Below, piece by piece: positions 1-9,990 of a stretch of DNA of 64,000 nt. The notes beneath the pieces were generated by a model. That model worked only from the letters and a program-made list of their open reading frames with translations, was not told the DNA's origin and did not search any database. The stretch comes from Rhineura floridana (taxonomy: Eukaryota > Chordata > Lepidosauria > Squamata > Rhineuridae): contig NC_084484.1 of NCBI RefSeq assembly GCF_030035675.1, positions 187,800,934 through 187,864,933 of the forward strand, read 5' to 3'. A program made the translations under genes and the position numbers. How positions within the stretch are numbered: the first letter of the stretch is position 1; each line of letters begins with the position of its first letter.

Positions 1-106
1 TAGCTCTAACTACAACTCCCATCAGCCCAATCCAGTGGCCATGCTGGCTGGGGCTGATGGGAGTTGTAGTTTAAAAAAGTAACTTTCCCAAGCTCTGTCT
101 CTAACC
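1..106. repeat. Foldback MITE fragment
   Basis: Contains ACTACAACTCCCATCAGCC and, about 35 bp later, its near-perfect reverse complement, then a tail reading AAAGTAACTTTCCCAAGCT. The same family occurs complete at 56,402-56,504. This copy lacks the outer left terminal repeat, so it is cut by the window edge or truncated. Terminal inverted repeats without coding capacity suggest a hAT-like non-autonomous DNA transposon; the superfamily is inferred. Confidence 0.7.
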
Positions 107-780
107 CCGTCCTTTCAGGATTGTAGCCAATAAATGAAGCCAGGGTTGTGACTTGTTGATTCAGGCATGCCTAGGCTTAATTTCAACGTCAGAAAATTGT
201 GGCTTTGAGATTTTGCAGTTTGGGTAAGTAATATGGCTTAAAGGTTTTTATTCTCTTGTGTGCAAGAGTCAGACCCTGGGCTATGAAATATGAAAGTATT
301 TAATCCAATACTTGCTTTCCATGTACCTGGAGTAAACCCTATTGAACTCCATTAGGACTTACTTTTGAGTAGACCTGGTTAGGATTGTGCTGTAAATTAA
401 TGGGACTTTTGAGTGAACATAGGAAAGAATTGTGTTTGTGTTGTATATCTTTCTCTCCCCCTCCAATCCTGTTTTTAAAGCAATTAGGCAGGGTTTACCT
501 AGGTATCACAGTTTTTATTTTGTAGGAAACTAATACTGATTTTTTTAAAAAAATGTTCCTCAATGACCAACTGGTTTGACAAAAAACTATTATATGGGGT
601 GTATTTTTACACCTGCAAGTGTGTGTGTGTGTGTGTAGCCTTTCTAACAACCCTGTGAGATAGGGTTGGTGATTGGAAACCAAGGTAGCTTTAAAAACCA
701 ATAACCATGAAACAAGCATAAACAGTTGCAAAACAGCTTAAAGTGGCATGATTCCAAATTTTGGGTTGGGTGAATGAAGT
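107..780. other. Non-coding DNA with small repeats
   Basis: No gene seen. Around 300-400 lies a divergent copy of the short terminal-inverted-repeat element that is also present at 29,172-29,409 (shared wording around ACTTACTTTTGAGTAGACCTGG). A TG dinucleotide run lies near 618-638. Confidence 0.5.
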
Positions 781-835
781 TTATTTATTTATTTTTATTT
801 ATTTATTATTTGATTTATATCCCGCCTGTAATATT
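781..835 (+). mobile_element. L2-type LINE 3' tail fragment
   Basis: An ATTT-rich run followed by GATTTATATCCCGCCTG, the box seen next to the tails of the L2-clade elements elsewhere in this window. No coding part remains. Confidence 0.45.
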
Positions 836-1004
836 TGCAAGATTTGAAATGAACCACAAATGCTGTTTAGAAGGAACAAACTTTACTTCACAGTGTGTTG
901 CTGCATAACCAAAAACTCTACTTTCGTTTTCCTATTGGTCCCACCCCCAACTGATTCCCCCATACAATTTCTTCTAATTAACTTGAGTTCCTACTCACTT
1001 TACA
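836..1004 (-). repeat. Candidate 3' LTR of the Gypsy fossil
   Basis: Read on the minus strand, a purine tract (AAAGGGAGA) is followed by TGTAAAGTGAG and the block ends in TTGCA. That is the order expected downstream of Gypsy pol: polypurine tract, then an LTR opening in TG and closing in CA. No partner LTR is in the window, so the limits are inferred. Confidence 0.5.
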
Positions 1005-1200
1005 TCTCCCTTTAAAAAAAAAAAGAAAAGAAACAGTTAGAAACTACTGTCTATATCGAATTGGTTTTCTGATCAGTCTGTCTCTTGATGTAGTAACAGG
1101 TAACTCAGAGTCCAAAATCTTTTCTGGTATATCACTGGCACTTTGTGCTACAGCTGTTCCACTTTTGTTGTCTTGAGACTCTGATAGGTCTACCTCTGAT

Positions 1201-2096
1201 AAGAACATAAGAAGAGCCTGCTGGATCAGGCCAGTGGCCCATCTAGTCCAGCATCCTGTTCTCACAGTGGCCAACCAGGTGCCTGGGGGAAGCCCGCAAG
1301 CAGGACCCGAGTGCAAGAACACTCTCCCCTCCTGAGGCTTCCGGCAACTGGTTTTCAGAAGCATGCTGCCTCTGACTAGGGTGGCAGAGCACAGGCATCA
1401 TGGCTAGTAGCCATTGATAGCCCTGTCCTCCATGAATTTGTCTAATCTTCTTTTAAAGCCATCCAAGCTGGTGGCCATTACTGCATCTTGTGGGAGCAAA
1501 TTCCATAGTTTAACTATGCGCTGAGTAAAGAAGTACTTCGTTTTGTCTGTCCTGAATCTTCCAACATTCAGCTTCTTTGAATGTCCATGAGTTCTAGTAT
1601 TATGAGAGAGGGAGAAGAACTTTTGTCTATCCACTTTCTCAATGCCATGCATAATTTTATACACTTCTATCATGTCTCCTCTGACCCGCCTTTTCTCTAA
1701 ACTAAAAAGCCCCAAATGCTGCAACCTTTCCTTGTAAGGGAGTCGCTCCATCCCCTTGATCATTCTGGTTGCCCTCTTCTGAACCTTTTCCAACTCTAGA
1801 ATATCCTTTTTGAGATGAGGCGACCAGAACTGTACACAGTATTCCAAATGCAGCCGCACCATAGATTTATACAACGGCATTATGATATCGGCTGTTTTAT
1901 TTTCAATACTTTTCCTAATTATCGCTAGCATGGAATTTGCCTTTTTCACAGCTGCCGCACACTGGGTCGACATTTTCATCGTGCTGTCCACTACAACCCC
2001 GAGGTCTCTCTCCTGGTCGGTCACCGCCAGTTCAGACCCCATGAGCATATATGTGAAATTCAGATATTTTGCTCCAATATGCATAATTTTACACTT
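1201..2096 (-). mobile_element. CR1 LINE 3' fragment (subfamily shared with the arms)
   Basis: Codes on the minus strand for the C-terminal part of CR1 ORF2 (open from 2,084 to 1,404), with the typical late-RT stretch [17 protein letters not shown]. It ends in the CR1 3' hairpin region and short TTCTTATG-type terminal repeats at 1,201-1,212. It is 5'-truncated. It is a close relative of the CR1 copies at 30,553-33,575 and 45,005-47,448. It lies inside Gypsy pol: Gypsy wording resumes on both sides. No clear target-site duplication is visible. Confidence 0.9.
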
Positions 2097-2360
2097 GATG
2101 GAGGTGCAGTTGCAGTCTCAGCAGTCTCATCCATTTTTGGTTCACAACTTGGAGTGCTTTGAAGATCTCTTCTGTTCCGTCTGTAGACAGTTAAATCATC
2201 AGTCTGAACCAAATATGATCTTGGAGTCATGTTTTGTCCAGTCACTCTTGCTGGTTTCCACACTCCATCTTGCCGAACATTAAGATAATCACCAACCTGC
2301 AAAGGTGGTAAAGGCTTTGAACCTTTGTCAAAGTAAAGCTTCTGTTTTTCTTCTCTTCAG

Positions 2361-4144
2361 ATTTATTTATTTATTTATTTATTTATTATTATTTATTTAT
2401 TTATTTATTTATTTTATTTATTAGATTTATATACCGCCCGACTAGCGATAGCTCTCTGGGCGGTGAACATAAAAATAGCATAAAAATACAATAAATAAAC
2501 AGAATAATACTAGTAATACAATCAAAAATCAAATACAATAACATTTTTAAAGTAAATCAATTTAGCTTAAAATGCTTCAGAGAATAGGAAGGTTTTGACC
2601 TGGCGCCGGAAGGAGAGCAGAGTCGGTGCCAGGCGTACTTCCTCAGGGAGACTGTTCCATAGTTCGGGGGCCACCACTGAGAAGGCCCTAGATCTTGTCA
2701 CCACCCTCCGGGCCTCCCTATGAGCTGGAACCCGGAGGAGGGCCTTCGTAGCAGAACGTAGTGTACGGGCCGGTTCATATCGGAAGAGGCGATCTGCAAG
2801 GTATCGTCGTCCCACACCGTATAAGGCTTTATAGGTCAATACCAGCACTTTGAATCTGGCCCAGAAACATATTGGCAACCAGTGTAAGCGGGCCAGAACA
2901 GGTGTTATATGCTCAGACCGCTTGGTCCTTGTCAGCAATCTGGCCGCTGCATTTTTCACTAGCTGTAGCTTCCGAACTGTCTTCAAAGGTAGCCCTACGT
3001 AAAGCGCATTACAGTAATCCAAATGTGAGTTTACCAGAGCATGTACCACTGATATAAGGTCCTCTTTACTCAAATAGGGACGTAGCTGGGCTACCAACCG
3101 AAGTTGGTAAAACGCATTCCTAGCCACCAAGGCTACTTGAGCCTCAAGTGAAAGGGAAGAGTCTAAAAAGACTCCCAGACTACGAACCCGCTCCTTTAGG
3201 GGGAGTGTAACCCCATCCAGGACAGGGTATATATCCACCATCCAATCAGAGAACCCGTCCACCAACAGCATCTCAGTCTTGTCTGGATTGAGCTTCAGTT
3301 TGTTAACTCTCATCCAGTCCATTGTCGCGGCCAGGCAACAGTTCAGCACATCGACAGCCTCACCTGAAGAAGATGAAAAGGAGAAGTAGAGCTGCGTGTC
3401 ATCAGCATACTGATGACAACGCACTCCAAAACTCCTGATAACCTCTCCCAACGGCTTCATATAGATATTAAAAAGCAGGGGGGACAAAACTGACCCCTGC
3501 AGGACCCCATATTGGAGAACCCGCGGTGTCGAGCAATGTTCCCCAAGCACTACCTTCTGGAGACAACCCACCAAGTAGGAGCGGAACCACTGCCAAGCAG
3601 TACCTCCAACTCCCAACTCCGCGAGCCTCTCCAGAAGGATACCATGGTCGATGGTATCAAAAGCCGCTGAGAGATCAAGGAGAATCAACAGAGTTACACT
3701 CCCTCTGTCTCTCTCCCGACATAGGTCATCGTACAGGGCGACCAAGGCTGTCTCGGTGCCAAAACCGGGCCTAAAACCCAATTGAAATGGATCTAGATAA
3801 TCGGTTTCATCCAATAGCATCTGGAGCTGGCCAGCAATCACTCATTCCAAGACCTTGCCCAGGAATGGAACATTCGCCACTGGCCTGTAGCTGTTAAAAT
3901 TGTCTGGATCCAAGGAAGGCTTTTTCAGGAGTGGTCTCACCACTGCCTCTTGCAGACAGCCCGGGACCACTCCCTCTCGTAAAGAGGCATTTATCACTTC
4001 CTTGGCCCAGCTACCTGTTCCATTCCTGCTAGTTTTTATCAGCCAGGAGGGGCAAGGATCCAGTACTGAAGTGGTTGCACGTACCTGTCCAAGCACCTTG
4101 TCCACGTCCTCGAGCTGAACCAACTGGAGCTCATCCAACAAAAC
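2361..4144 (-). mobile_element. L2-clade LINE, 3' half with RT
   Basis: Minus-strand LINE with a 424-codon open stretch (3,841-2,567) covering the reverse transcriptase. Visible motifs are FRPGFGTETALVALYDDL, LDLSAAFDTIDHGILL, QYGVLQGSVLSPLLFN and the catalytic YADDTQLYFSF, then the [21 protein letters not shown] region. The 3' end carries GGCGGTATATAAAT-type sequence and an ATTT run at 2,361-2,410. It is 5'-truncated, lacks the endonuclease and is inserted into Gypsy pol. The L2/CR1 superfamily is secure; the L2 clade is judged from motif wording only. Confidence 0.85.
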
Positions 4145-4286
4145 ATGATGTGTCTGTATGTCACCTTTTACCTGCTGAGGTAGTAACAATGGTGCTGAGG
4201 TAGGCAACCCGGTTCTTAAACATCTCCCCATTAAAAGTTGTGCAGGTGAGGCTGTATCTACTGTAGGCGTATTTCTGTAATCCAAT

Positions 4287-4345
4287 AAATTTATTTATTT
4301 TATTTATTTATTTAGTTGCATTTCTAAACCGCCCTATAGCTAAGA
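4287..4345 (-). mobile_element. L2-type tail scrap inside Gypsy
   Basis: ATTT repeat plus a TTTCTAAACCGCCCTA box, with Gypsy integrase coding on both sides. Best read as a very short, strongly 5'-truncated LINE insertion. Confidence 0.5.
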
Positions 4346-5262
4346 TAAGGATCTGTGTTATTCAGACTAGATTTCTTAAGAATCCTCTTTAGTGTTTGGA
4401 TCACTCTTTCTGCCATTCCATTTGATTGAGGAAATAGTGGACTGGATGATGTGCGAACAAAGTCTCAATCTTTGGCAAACATTTTAAAGTCTCTAGAGCA
4501 AAACTGAGGGCCATTATCACTGACAACCTCTTCAGGTATACCATGTCTTGCAAATATAGATTTGCAGTGTAAAATTACTGATCTACTTGGAGTGTCTTCA
4601 AGCAAACATATTTCCACATATTTTGAATAATAATCAACCAAAAGTAGATAGTCCTTTCTTTCAAATTCAAACAAGTTCATTCCTAGCTTCTGCCAAGGTC
4701 TTTTTGGAATTTCATGAGGTAACATTGGCTCTGTTTGGTTTTTATTTCTAAAGGTGTGACATGTGGTACATGACAGTACCAATTCTTCAATTTGGGCACA
4801 CATACCTGGCCAATATACAGCTTCTTGTTCCCGCTTTTACATAATTCAACACGCAGATGATTCTCATGTATAATATTCAGTATCTCTTTCCTCAAATCTT
4901 GCGGTACTATGATTCTGTCACTTTTAAAAATGAGTCTATCATGAACACTTAATTCCTTTCTGTAATTCCAATAAACACGTATACACTCTGGAACTTCTAC
5001 TCTTCTATCTGGCCACCCCTGCAAAATGGCATTTTTCAGGATTTGCAAAATGCTATCATTTTCAGTAGCCACCTGATATTCTTTCAGTTTTGATTCGGAG
5101 ATTGGTAAATAAGATAACATGAGGTTAACAGCAACCGCAGCTTCTTCAGAACTTATTCCTTCACCCTGTTCAAGATATGCCCTGGACAGGGTATCAGCAA
5201 TTATTAATTCTTTGCCTATATCCATTACTCTAATAAAACAAGAATTAATTACACCTGAGTCT

Positions 5263-6313
5263 CAGCCTTGTGGATCCGACTCTGAAAGGGATACTCAGTG
5301 GCTAGGAGTGCCTTTTACCATCTTCGGCTGATAAGACAGCTGCAGCCGTTTCTGGACTGGGATAGCCTGACCGCTGTTGTCCACACACTGGTAACCTCCA
5401 GTCTGGATTACTGTAATGCGCTCTATGTGGGGCTATCCTTGAGGTTGGTCCAGAAGCTGCAGCTGGCGCAAAACGCGGCAGTGCAACTGATCACTGGGGC
5501 AGGGTATCGCCAATATGTCACTCCGCTGCTGAAATATTTGCACTGGCTGCCCATTAGTTACCAGGCTAAGTTCACGGTGCTAGTTTTGGTGTATAAAGCC
5601 CTATACAGCTTGGGACCAGGATATCTGAAAGATCGTCTAACCCCTTATATACCCAGTCGATCACTGTGCTCTGCAGGTGAGGGCCTCCTGCAGATATCAT
5701 CTCATCAGGAGGTCTGTTCCGCACAGCATAGGCAACGGACTTTTAGTGTGGCGGCACCTACCCTGTGGAATTCCCTCCCCTTAAATATTAGACAGGCGCC
5801 ATCTCTGTTATCTTTTCGGCACCTATTGAAGACCTTCCTCTTTCAACAAGCCTTTTCAGTAGAGACCTTATCCCAGGCTGTGAACATACTCGTCACCTGT
5901 AGCAAAGTGTTTTCAGTGGCCGCACCTGTGAGTATGTCTCTCCCGTGAGTAACTGTGGAGGCTTTGAGGCTCAAGGGACAGAGAGTTTGGTTTTAGCTCT
6001 TGTTTCAGTGAATCTCAAAGGTCGTCCAGGATTAACTACTTGTGAGTCCCCTGGTCCAAGGCAGGGAGGACAGAAGGAATGATGGGAGCATTACTACCTG
6101 GCAATGTTAGTTTTAGCCGGTTGTTTGGCACCAGCTGCCCCAATAAGGCTTTTAAAAAAAATGTTTTTAACATTGCTTTGTTTTAATGTATTTTAAGGTC
6201 TTTTATGATGTTTTAAAGTGTTTTTAGCATTTCTGTTTGCCGCCCTGGGCCCCTGCTGGGAGGAAGGGCAGGATATAAATCAAATAATAAATAAAATAAA
6301 ATAAATAAATAAG
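5263..6313 (+). mobile_element. L2-clade LINE 3' fragment
   Basis: Plus-strand C-terminal part of an L2 ORF2. It reads RSAFYHLRLIRQLQPFLDWD at about 5,305, [15 protein letters not shown] and HWLPISYQAKFTVLVLVYKAL, and ends in a TTTGCCGCCCTGGGC box and an AATAAAT tail. It is 5'-truncated. Compared with the related copy at 53,843-54,516, about 230 bp of unrelated sequence sits between the coding end and the tail (about 5,885-6,135). It abuts the Gypsy fossil. Confidence 0.8.
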
Positions 6314-6828
6314 GACATTGGCCCCTGATCTGGGATCTGTGGCTCTTGACGACTGCTACATAGATGCCATTGCGACAATCACTGGAGTCATGAAATTTGT
6401 TCTTGCAGTTCAGGTGACAAGTAAAGTACAGGGTTCACAAAGGGGCTGATTCCCAAAATGCAACACAAGCAAGACCATTTGCCCTGATCCACTGAGATGA
6501 AGCAAAGAAAAAGTCAGGTCAAGTGTCCTGCATTACTCATGCACCAGCATGCTGCTCATTCATGTTAAGCCATACTTTTTTAAAACTGTGGTTTAATGTG
6601 ATGTGCGAACCAATCCCTTGAGTTTTAACCTGCCATAATGTGCTGACTAACACCCTTTTCCATTGCAGCGAAATCCCAGACCTTTAAGAACCAGTTTCTG
6701 ACTGATGGCAACCTTGCCACCTCTTACATATGGGCAATATGTTTTTTTTCTGGGAATCAAAGCTAAACTCCAGGATAACAATATATAAGAATTTCTAGGA
6801 CTTGATTTTGAGACTATTAAAATAATAA
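6314..6828. other. Non-coding stretch next to the receptor pseudogene
   Basis: No gene or recognisable repeat seen. It forms the 3' flank of the minus-strand olfactory receptor pseudogene. Confidence 0.4.
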
Positions 6829-7777
6829 TCAGTATACATTGGGCAAAACTGCCTTTTGGAGGCACAACAACTGGCAGAACCTCCTGCGGAGCTCCCTGGT
6901 CCTTAGGCCATAAATGACAGGGTTCAGCACTGGGGGCAGGATGATGTAGAGGTTGGCGATGATGATGTGGGTGTAATGGGGATGTTGTGTCCAAAGCGGT
7001 GGGTGAGGAAGGAGAAGAACGCAGGAGCATAGAAGACAAAAATCGTGGCAACATGGGAGATGCAAGTACCCAGGGATTTGAGCCGGGCTTCCCTGGAGGG
7101 GAGTCTGAAGATGGCTTGCAAGATTAGCACATAAGACAAGACAATGAGGACCAAATCCAGCATGAGGAAGGCAATGGTAAACAAGCCATAGATGGCATTG
7201 ATCCGGATGTCAGCACAGGCCAACTGTGTGCCCAGTACGTGTGGGCAATGATAATGTGGCCACTGCAAAAGGGCAGGCGGAGAGTCATCAAAGCCATGGG
7301 AAGCACAAGTACAGAAGGTCTCAGCACTACACCAGCACACATCCAGGCAACCCGTGCCTTTGTCAAGACAGTGGTATATCTCAGGGGGTCACAGATGGCC
7401 ATGTATCTGTCAAAGGCCATGGCTAACAGCACTACAGACTCCATCCCTGTGAAGGTGTGGATGAAGAACATCTGGGCAAGGCAGGCCCTGAAGCTGATCT
7501 CCCCAAGGCCAAACCAGAAGATGGCCAGCAACTTGGGCAGAGTGGATGTGGACAGGCCCAGATCGATGGCAGAGAGGACAGACAGGAAAGAGAACATGGG
7601 CTGGTGGAGGGCAGGCTCTGCCTTCACGATGAAGAGAATGGCAAAATTACCCAAGAGAGCAATGAGGTAGCCAACACAGAAAGGGATGGCGATCCTGGAG
7701 TGTAGATATTCCAGCCCTGGGACACCCAGTAGGGTGAAGGTGGGGGAAGAGAAGTGGGTGGCATTAGACAGTGGCAT
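6829..7777 (-). pseudogene. Class I olfactory receptor pseudogene (OR51/52-like)
   Basis: Seven-transmembrane odorant receptor of the ciliary membrane, read on the minus strand. The first frame starts MPLSNATHF (Asn5 glycosylation site) and shows TM1 with GN (residues about 43-44), HQPMF, and [12 protein letters not shown] (about 120-131, the DRY motif at the end of TM3). After a frameshift near 7,220-7,240 the next frame reads [27 protein letters not shown] and the [10 protein letters not shown] region before TM6. After a second frameshift near 6,975 the third frame gives [17 protein letters not shown] (TM7 and C-terminus) and a TGA stop. The total span of about 316 codons is normal for a receptor, so only the two frameshifts break it. 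A splice acceptor (pyrimidine tract then AG, at 7,821-7,822 read in minus) sits about 45 bp upstream of the start, as in receptors with a noncoding 5' exon. Sequencing error at one or both shifts is possible. Confidence 0.88.
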
Positions 7778-7829
7778 TCTCCCTCTGGATCTGGCCAGAG
7801 TGTGGGTCACTGAATCCCTGCTGAGAAGA

Positions 7830-8505
7830 AAAAACAGGCTTAATATTTTGGAAGAGTAAAGATGCCTGTAGGGGCCTCAGTGACACCCAACACACACACC
7901 CGGCACCTGGGAGTCAAGGGCAGCAACAGGGAAAGGCAGGAAGACATGGAGTTGAGCCAAGAGATGAGCAAGAGAGGAAGGTGCCTCTTGCAGCTCTGGA
8001 GAGCAGAACCATGCGCTCACCTGGAAGGCAGGAGGGCAAAGAGGACCAGGGCGTGGTGAGTCGCATGAACGTGAAATTCAAGATTGTGGTTGTTATTCCC
8101 AGAACTGTGTTTCTCACTGTGGTGTGCAGAGAAGGAGGGACACACAGCCCTGTGGAGTAGGCAGGGCCCACTTCACTCAGGCACACAGTCTCCAGCTACA
8201 GGCAGGAATCAATGTTTTGGGCCAGGCACGCAAGAAACACATCTGGGGACACCAGACATCCCACCCACAGGCCCTTCTGGATCTCCGCCTTGGCAGTGCC
8301 GGTCCTCCATGCAGGGGCACCTCAGGGCAAACCCCCCATTGCCCTCTGCCTTATAATGACTTTTGTCGTCCCCCCCATACATAGCATTTGAATGTTATCT
8401 TACTAACAACATGGATGGCCACATGGGCCATTTTGGAACTGAGATGATCAGCTGGGAGGAACAAATGAGAACCTCTGATTGCTGCTCTCAACCCCCGTCC
8501 CTTGA
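7830..8505. other. Intergenic, no recognised feature
   Basis: Upstream flank of the receptor pseudogene. An upstream noncoding exon would lie here if the gene was ever spliced, but I cannot place one. No repeat recognised. Confidence 0.35.
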
Positions 8506-9060
8506 TTCCTAACACTGCTGCATCATCAGCACCAGTGGGCAGCGGCCGCGATGGGGCTCAGCAGTCTCTGGCTGGGGGGGCCCATCGCGGCCACTAACGC
8601 CCAGCTGCGGCGCCCACAGCAGGAGGGGTGAAGAAGACACCAGCCGCCCTTTCCGGAGCAGGGGAACTGGCTCTGGGGCTGGGTGCCTAAGAAGGAGCCG
8701 GCCCAGCCTCGCTGCCACCACCTCTTCATGGCTCAGGGGCTGCCAGGCCGCTCAGACCTAGCAACTGCTCCCGCGGGGACTGCTGTGCTGCAGGGGGGGG
8801 TCCCTGAAGGGGCGGCAGCTGGACGGAGCCCACGTCGTGGCAGACATGGGCCAGGAGGCTGCCCTCGCGCACCCAGGCGGCTTCGGGCTCCACGTCCAGC
8901 CAGCACCTCACCTGCAGTTGTGTGTGGGCACTGGCTGCTGCTGTAGCTCCGTGCCGCTCGCTAGCAGGCAGAGCCTGCTGCTGGGGGGGACCCTGCAGGG
9001 GCGGCGGCTAGACATGCTCTATGATGGGCCTCAAGCACAGGACTGAAAAAGGGCGGGAAG
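8506..9060. other. GC-rich block, unassigned
   Basis: GC- and CpG-rich sequence with a NotI-like GCGGCCGC. On the minus strand a short open stretch (about 8,911-8,780) reads VRCWLDVEPEAAWVREGSL and follows a plausible acceptor (ACACAACTGCAG). I do not recognise the protein. Two partly similar G-rich blocks (about 8,790-8,825 and 8,975-9,015) suggest a small internal duplication. Could be an eroded exon or chance in GC-rich DNA. Confidence 0.3.
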
Positions 9061-9226
9061 GCGGCCAGCCAAAGCCCAACGTATGCGTGTATCAATCACG
9101 CATGCATGGCTGAGGGGGCCAATGAAAAGCCGGAGATCCGCCAGTTTAAATAAACTCTAGCCGGAGGCCGGAGACGGCCCCTTTTTCCCTGAGACTTCGG
9201 CAGAAAACCGGAGACCTGGCAACCCT

Positions 9227-9598
9227 AGCGCAGAGGCTCATGCATGGCGAGATGCTGCAGGTTTGGCAGCGGTAGGCCACGAAGTTGGCTGTCCACACCA
9301 GGCCACAAAGCGTGGCCGGGTCGTAGGCCCTCACCGCCTGCACGAAGCTGTCCCAGGGCTCGCCGCCTGCCAGCAGGCAACGGCACCAAATCAGCTCCTC
9401 AGACACCACCTCACTACCGCTGCCCGCCGAAGGGCTCAGCACCCGCTCCAGGAGCACCTGCAGTTCCCCGGCAGCCTCGCTGTCCTCAGCAGCGCTGAAG
9501 CTGAGGGCTGCTTTCAGGCGCGCTGCCATGGCCCGCTTCTCCTGGGCACTCGCTCCGGCTCCGACCCCTGTTTCCAGGCTTAGGGGTGCCTCTGGCAC
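9227..9598 (-). pseudogene. UBR3: UBR3-like first-exon fragment
   Basis: Minus-strand open stretch of about 124 codons starting with ATG at 9,598. The wording AMAARLKAALSFSAAED, GELQVLLERVLSP, WCRCLLAGG and AVRAYDP leads into CGLVWTANFVAYRCQTC, which matches, from memory, the N-terminus and start of the UBR zinc box of UBR3 (N-degron-type E3 ubiquitin ligase). The match stops at MSLCA (9,227), where an interspersed repeat beginning AGGGTTGCCAGGTCTCCGG takes over, so the rest of the UBR box and the ligase are absent here. Two residues in the box differ from what I remember as YRCRTCGISPC (Arg to Gln, Gly to Ser), while the visible cysteines remain. This favours a decayed fragment over a working first exon, but I cannot exclude an active exon whose 3' side was overrun. 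The upstream flank is CpG-rich. Confidence 0.65.
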
Positions 9599-9990
9599 CC
9601 CTCAAACATTGCGCCCTCCTGCCACGCTTACTTTGCTTACTGTATTACGCTGGCCCTGGCCAGGCTGCTTGGGCGCCGTCTCCTAGCAACCGCGCCTGGC
9701 CCCACCCACTCCCAAGACGACACCCAAGTGGCCTGGGAGCCTCAGCAGGAGCCGCAAAGAGGCAGTGGCGGTGCACAGGCCAGGCCAGGCTGGCTCCTCC
9801 TTAGCCCCGGACTCCCCCCGGGCCCCTGGAGCTGGAGCGCCGACGAGCTAAGCGGCTGGGTTGGGGAGGAATCGGCCACTCGGCTGACCCGCTTCCCGGT
9901 GCCTAGGGGTGGGGCGGCTCTGGGTGTCACCCCTCTCATGGTGTCACCCGGGTGCGGCCTGCACCACCTGCACCCCCGTAGTGATGCCCC
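9599..9990. other. CpG-rich flank upstream of the UBR3-like fragment
   Basis: GC-rich DNA with CCTAGCAACCGCGCC at about 9,685, resembling half of an RFX/X-box site. If the UBR3-like piece came by DNA duplication this could be the old promoter; if it came by retrocopying, a promoter would not be expected. No coding sequence recognised. Confidence 0.35.

Larger units (their letters stand above)
836..5230 (-). mobile_element. Ty3/Gypsy retrotransposon fossil, nested
   Basis: A minus-strand Gypsy pol remnant. Recognisable parts, 5' to 3', are the end of RNase H with a Gypsy-type IADTLSRAYL motif (about 5,200), the integrase zinc-binding and core regions (about 4,460-5,000), a [15 protein letters not shown]-type integrase stretch (about 4,400), the C-terminal VGDYLNVRQDG region (about 2,280) and the pol end RDRLIRKPIRYR (about 1,050). 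It is broken and lacks gag and its 5' half. Later insertions split it: CR1 at 1,201-2,096, L2 at 2,361-4,144 and a short L2 tail at 4,287-4,345. It predates all three. Confidence 0.85.

Noticed and set aside
781-835. Tandem ATTT repeats here and at 2,361-2,410, 4,287-4,320 and elsewhere, considered as a CRISPR-like or satellite array
   Set aside because: They are the 3' tails of L2-type LINEs; no spacers, no regular period beyond 4 bp.
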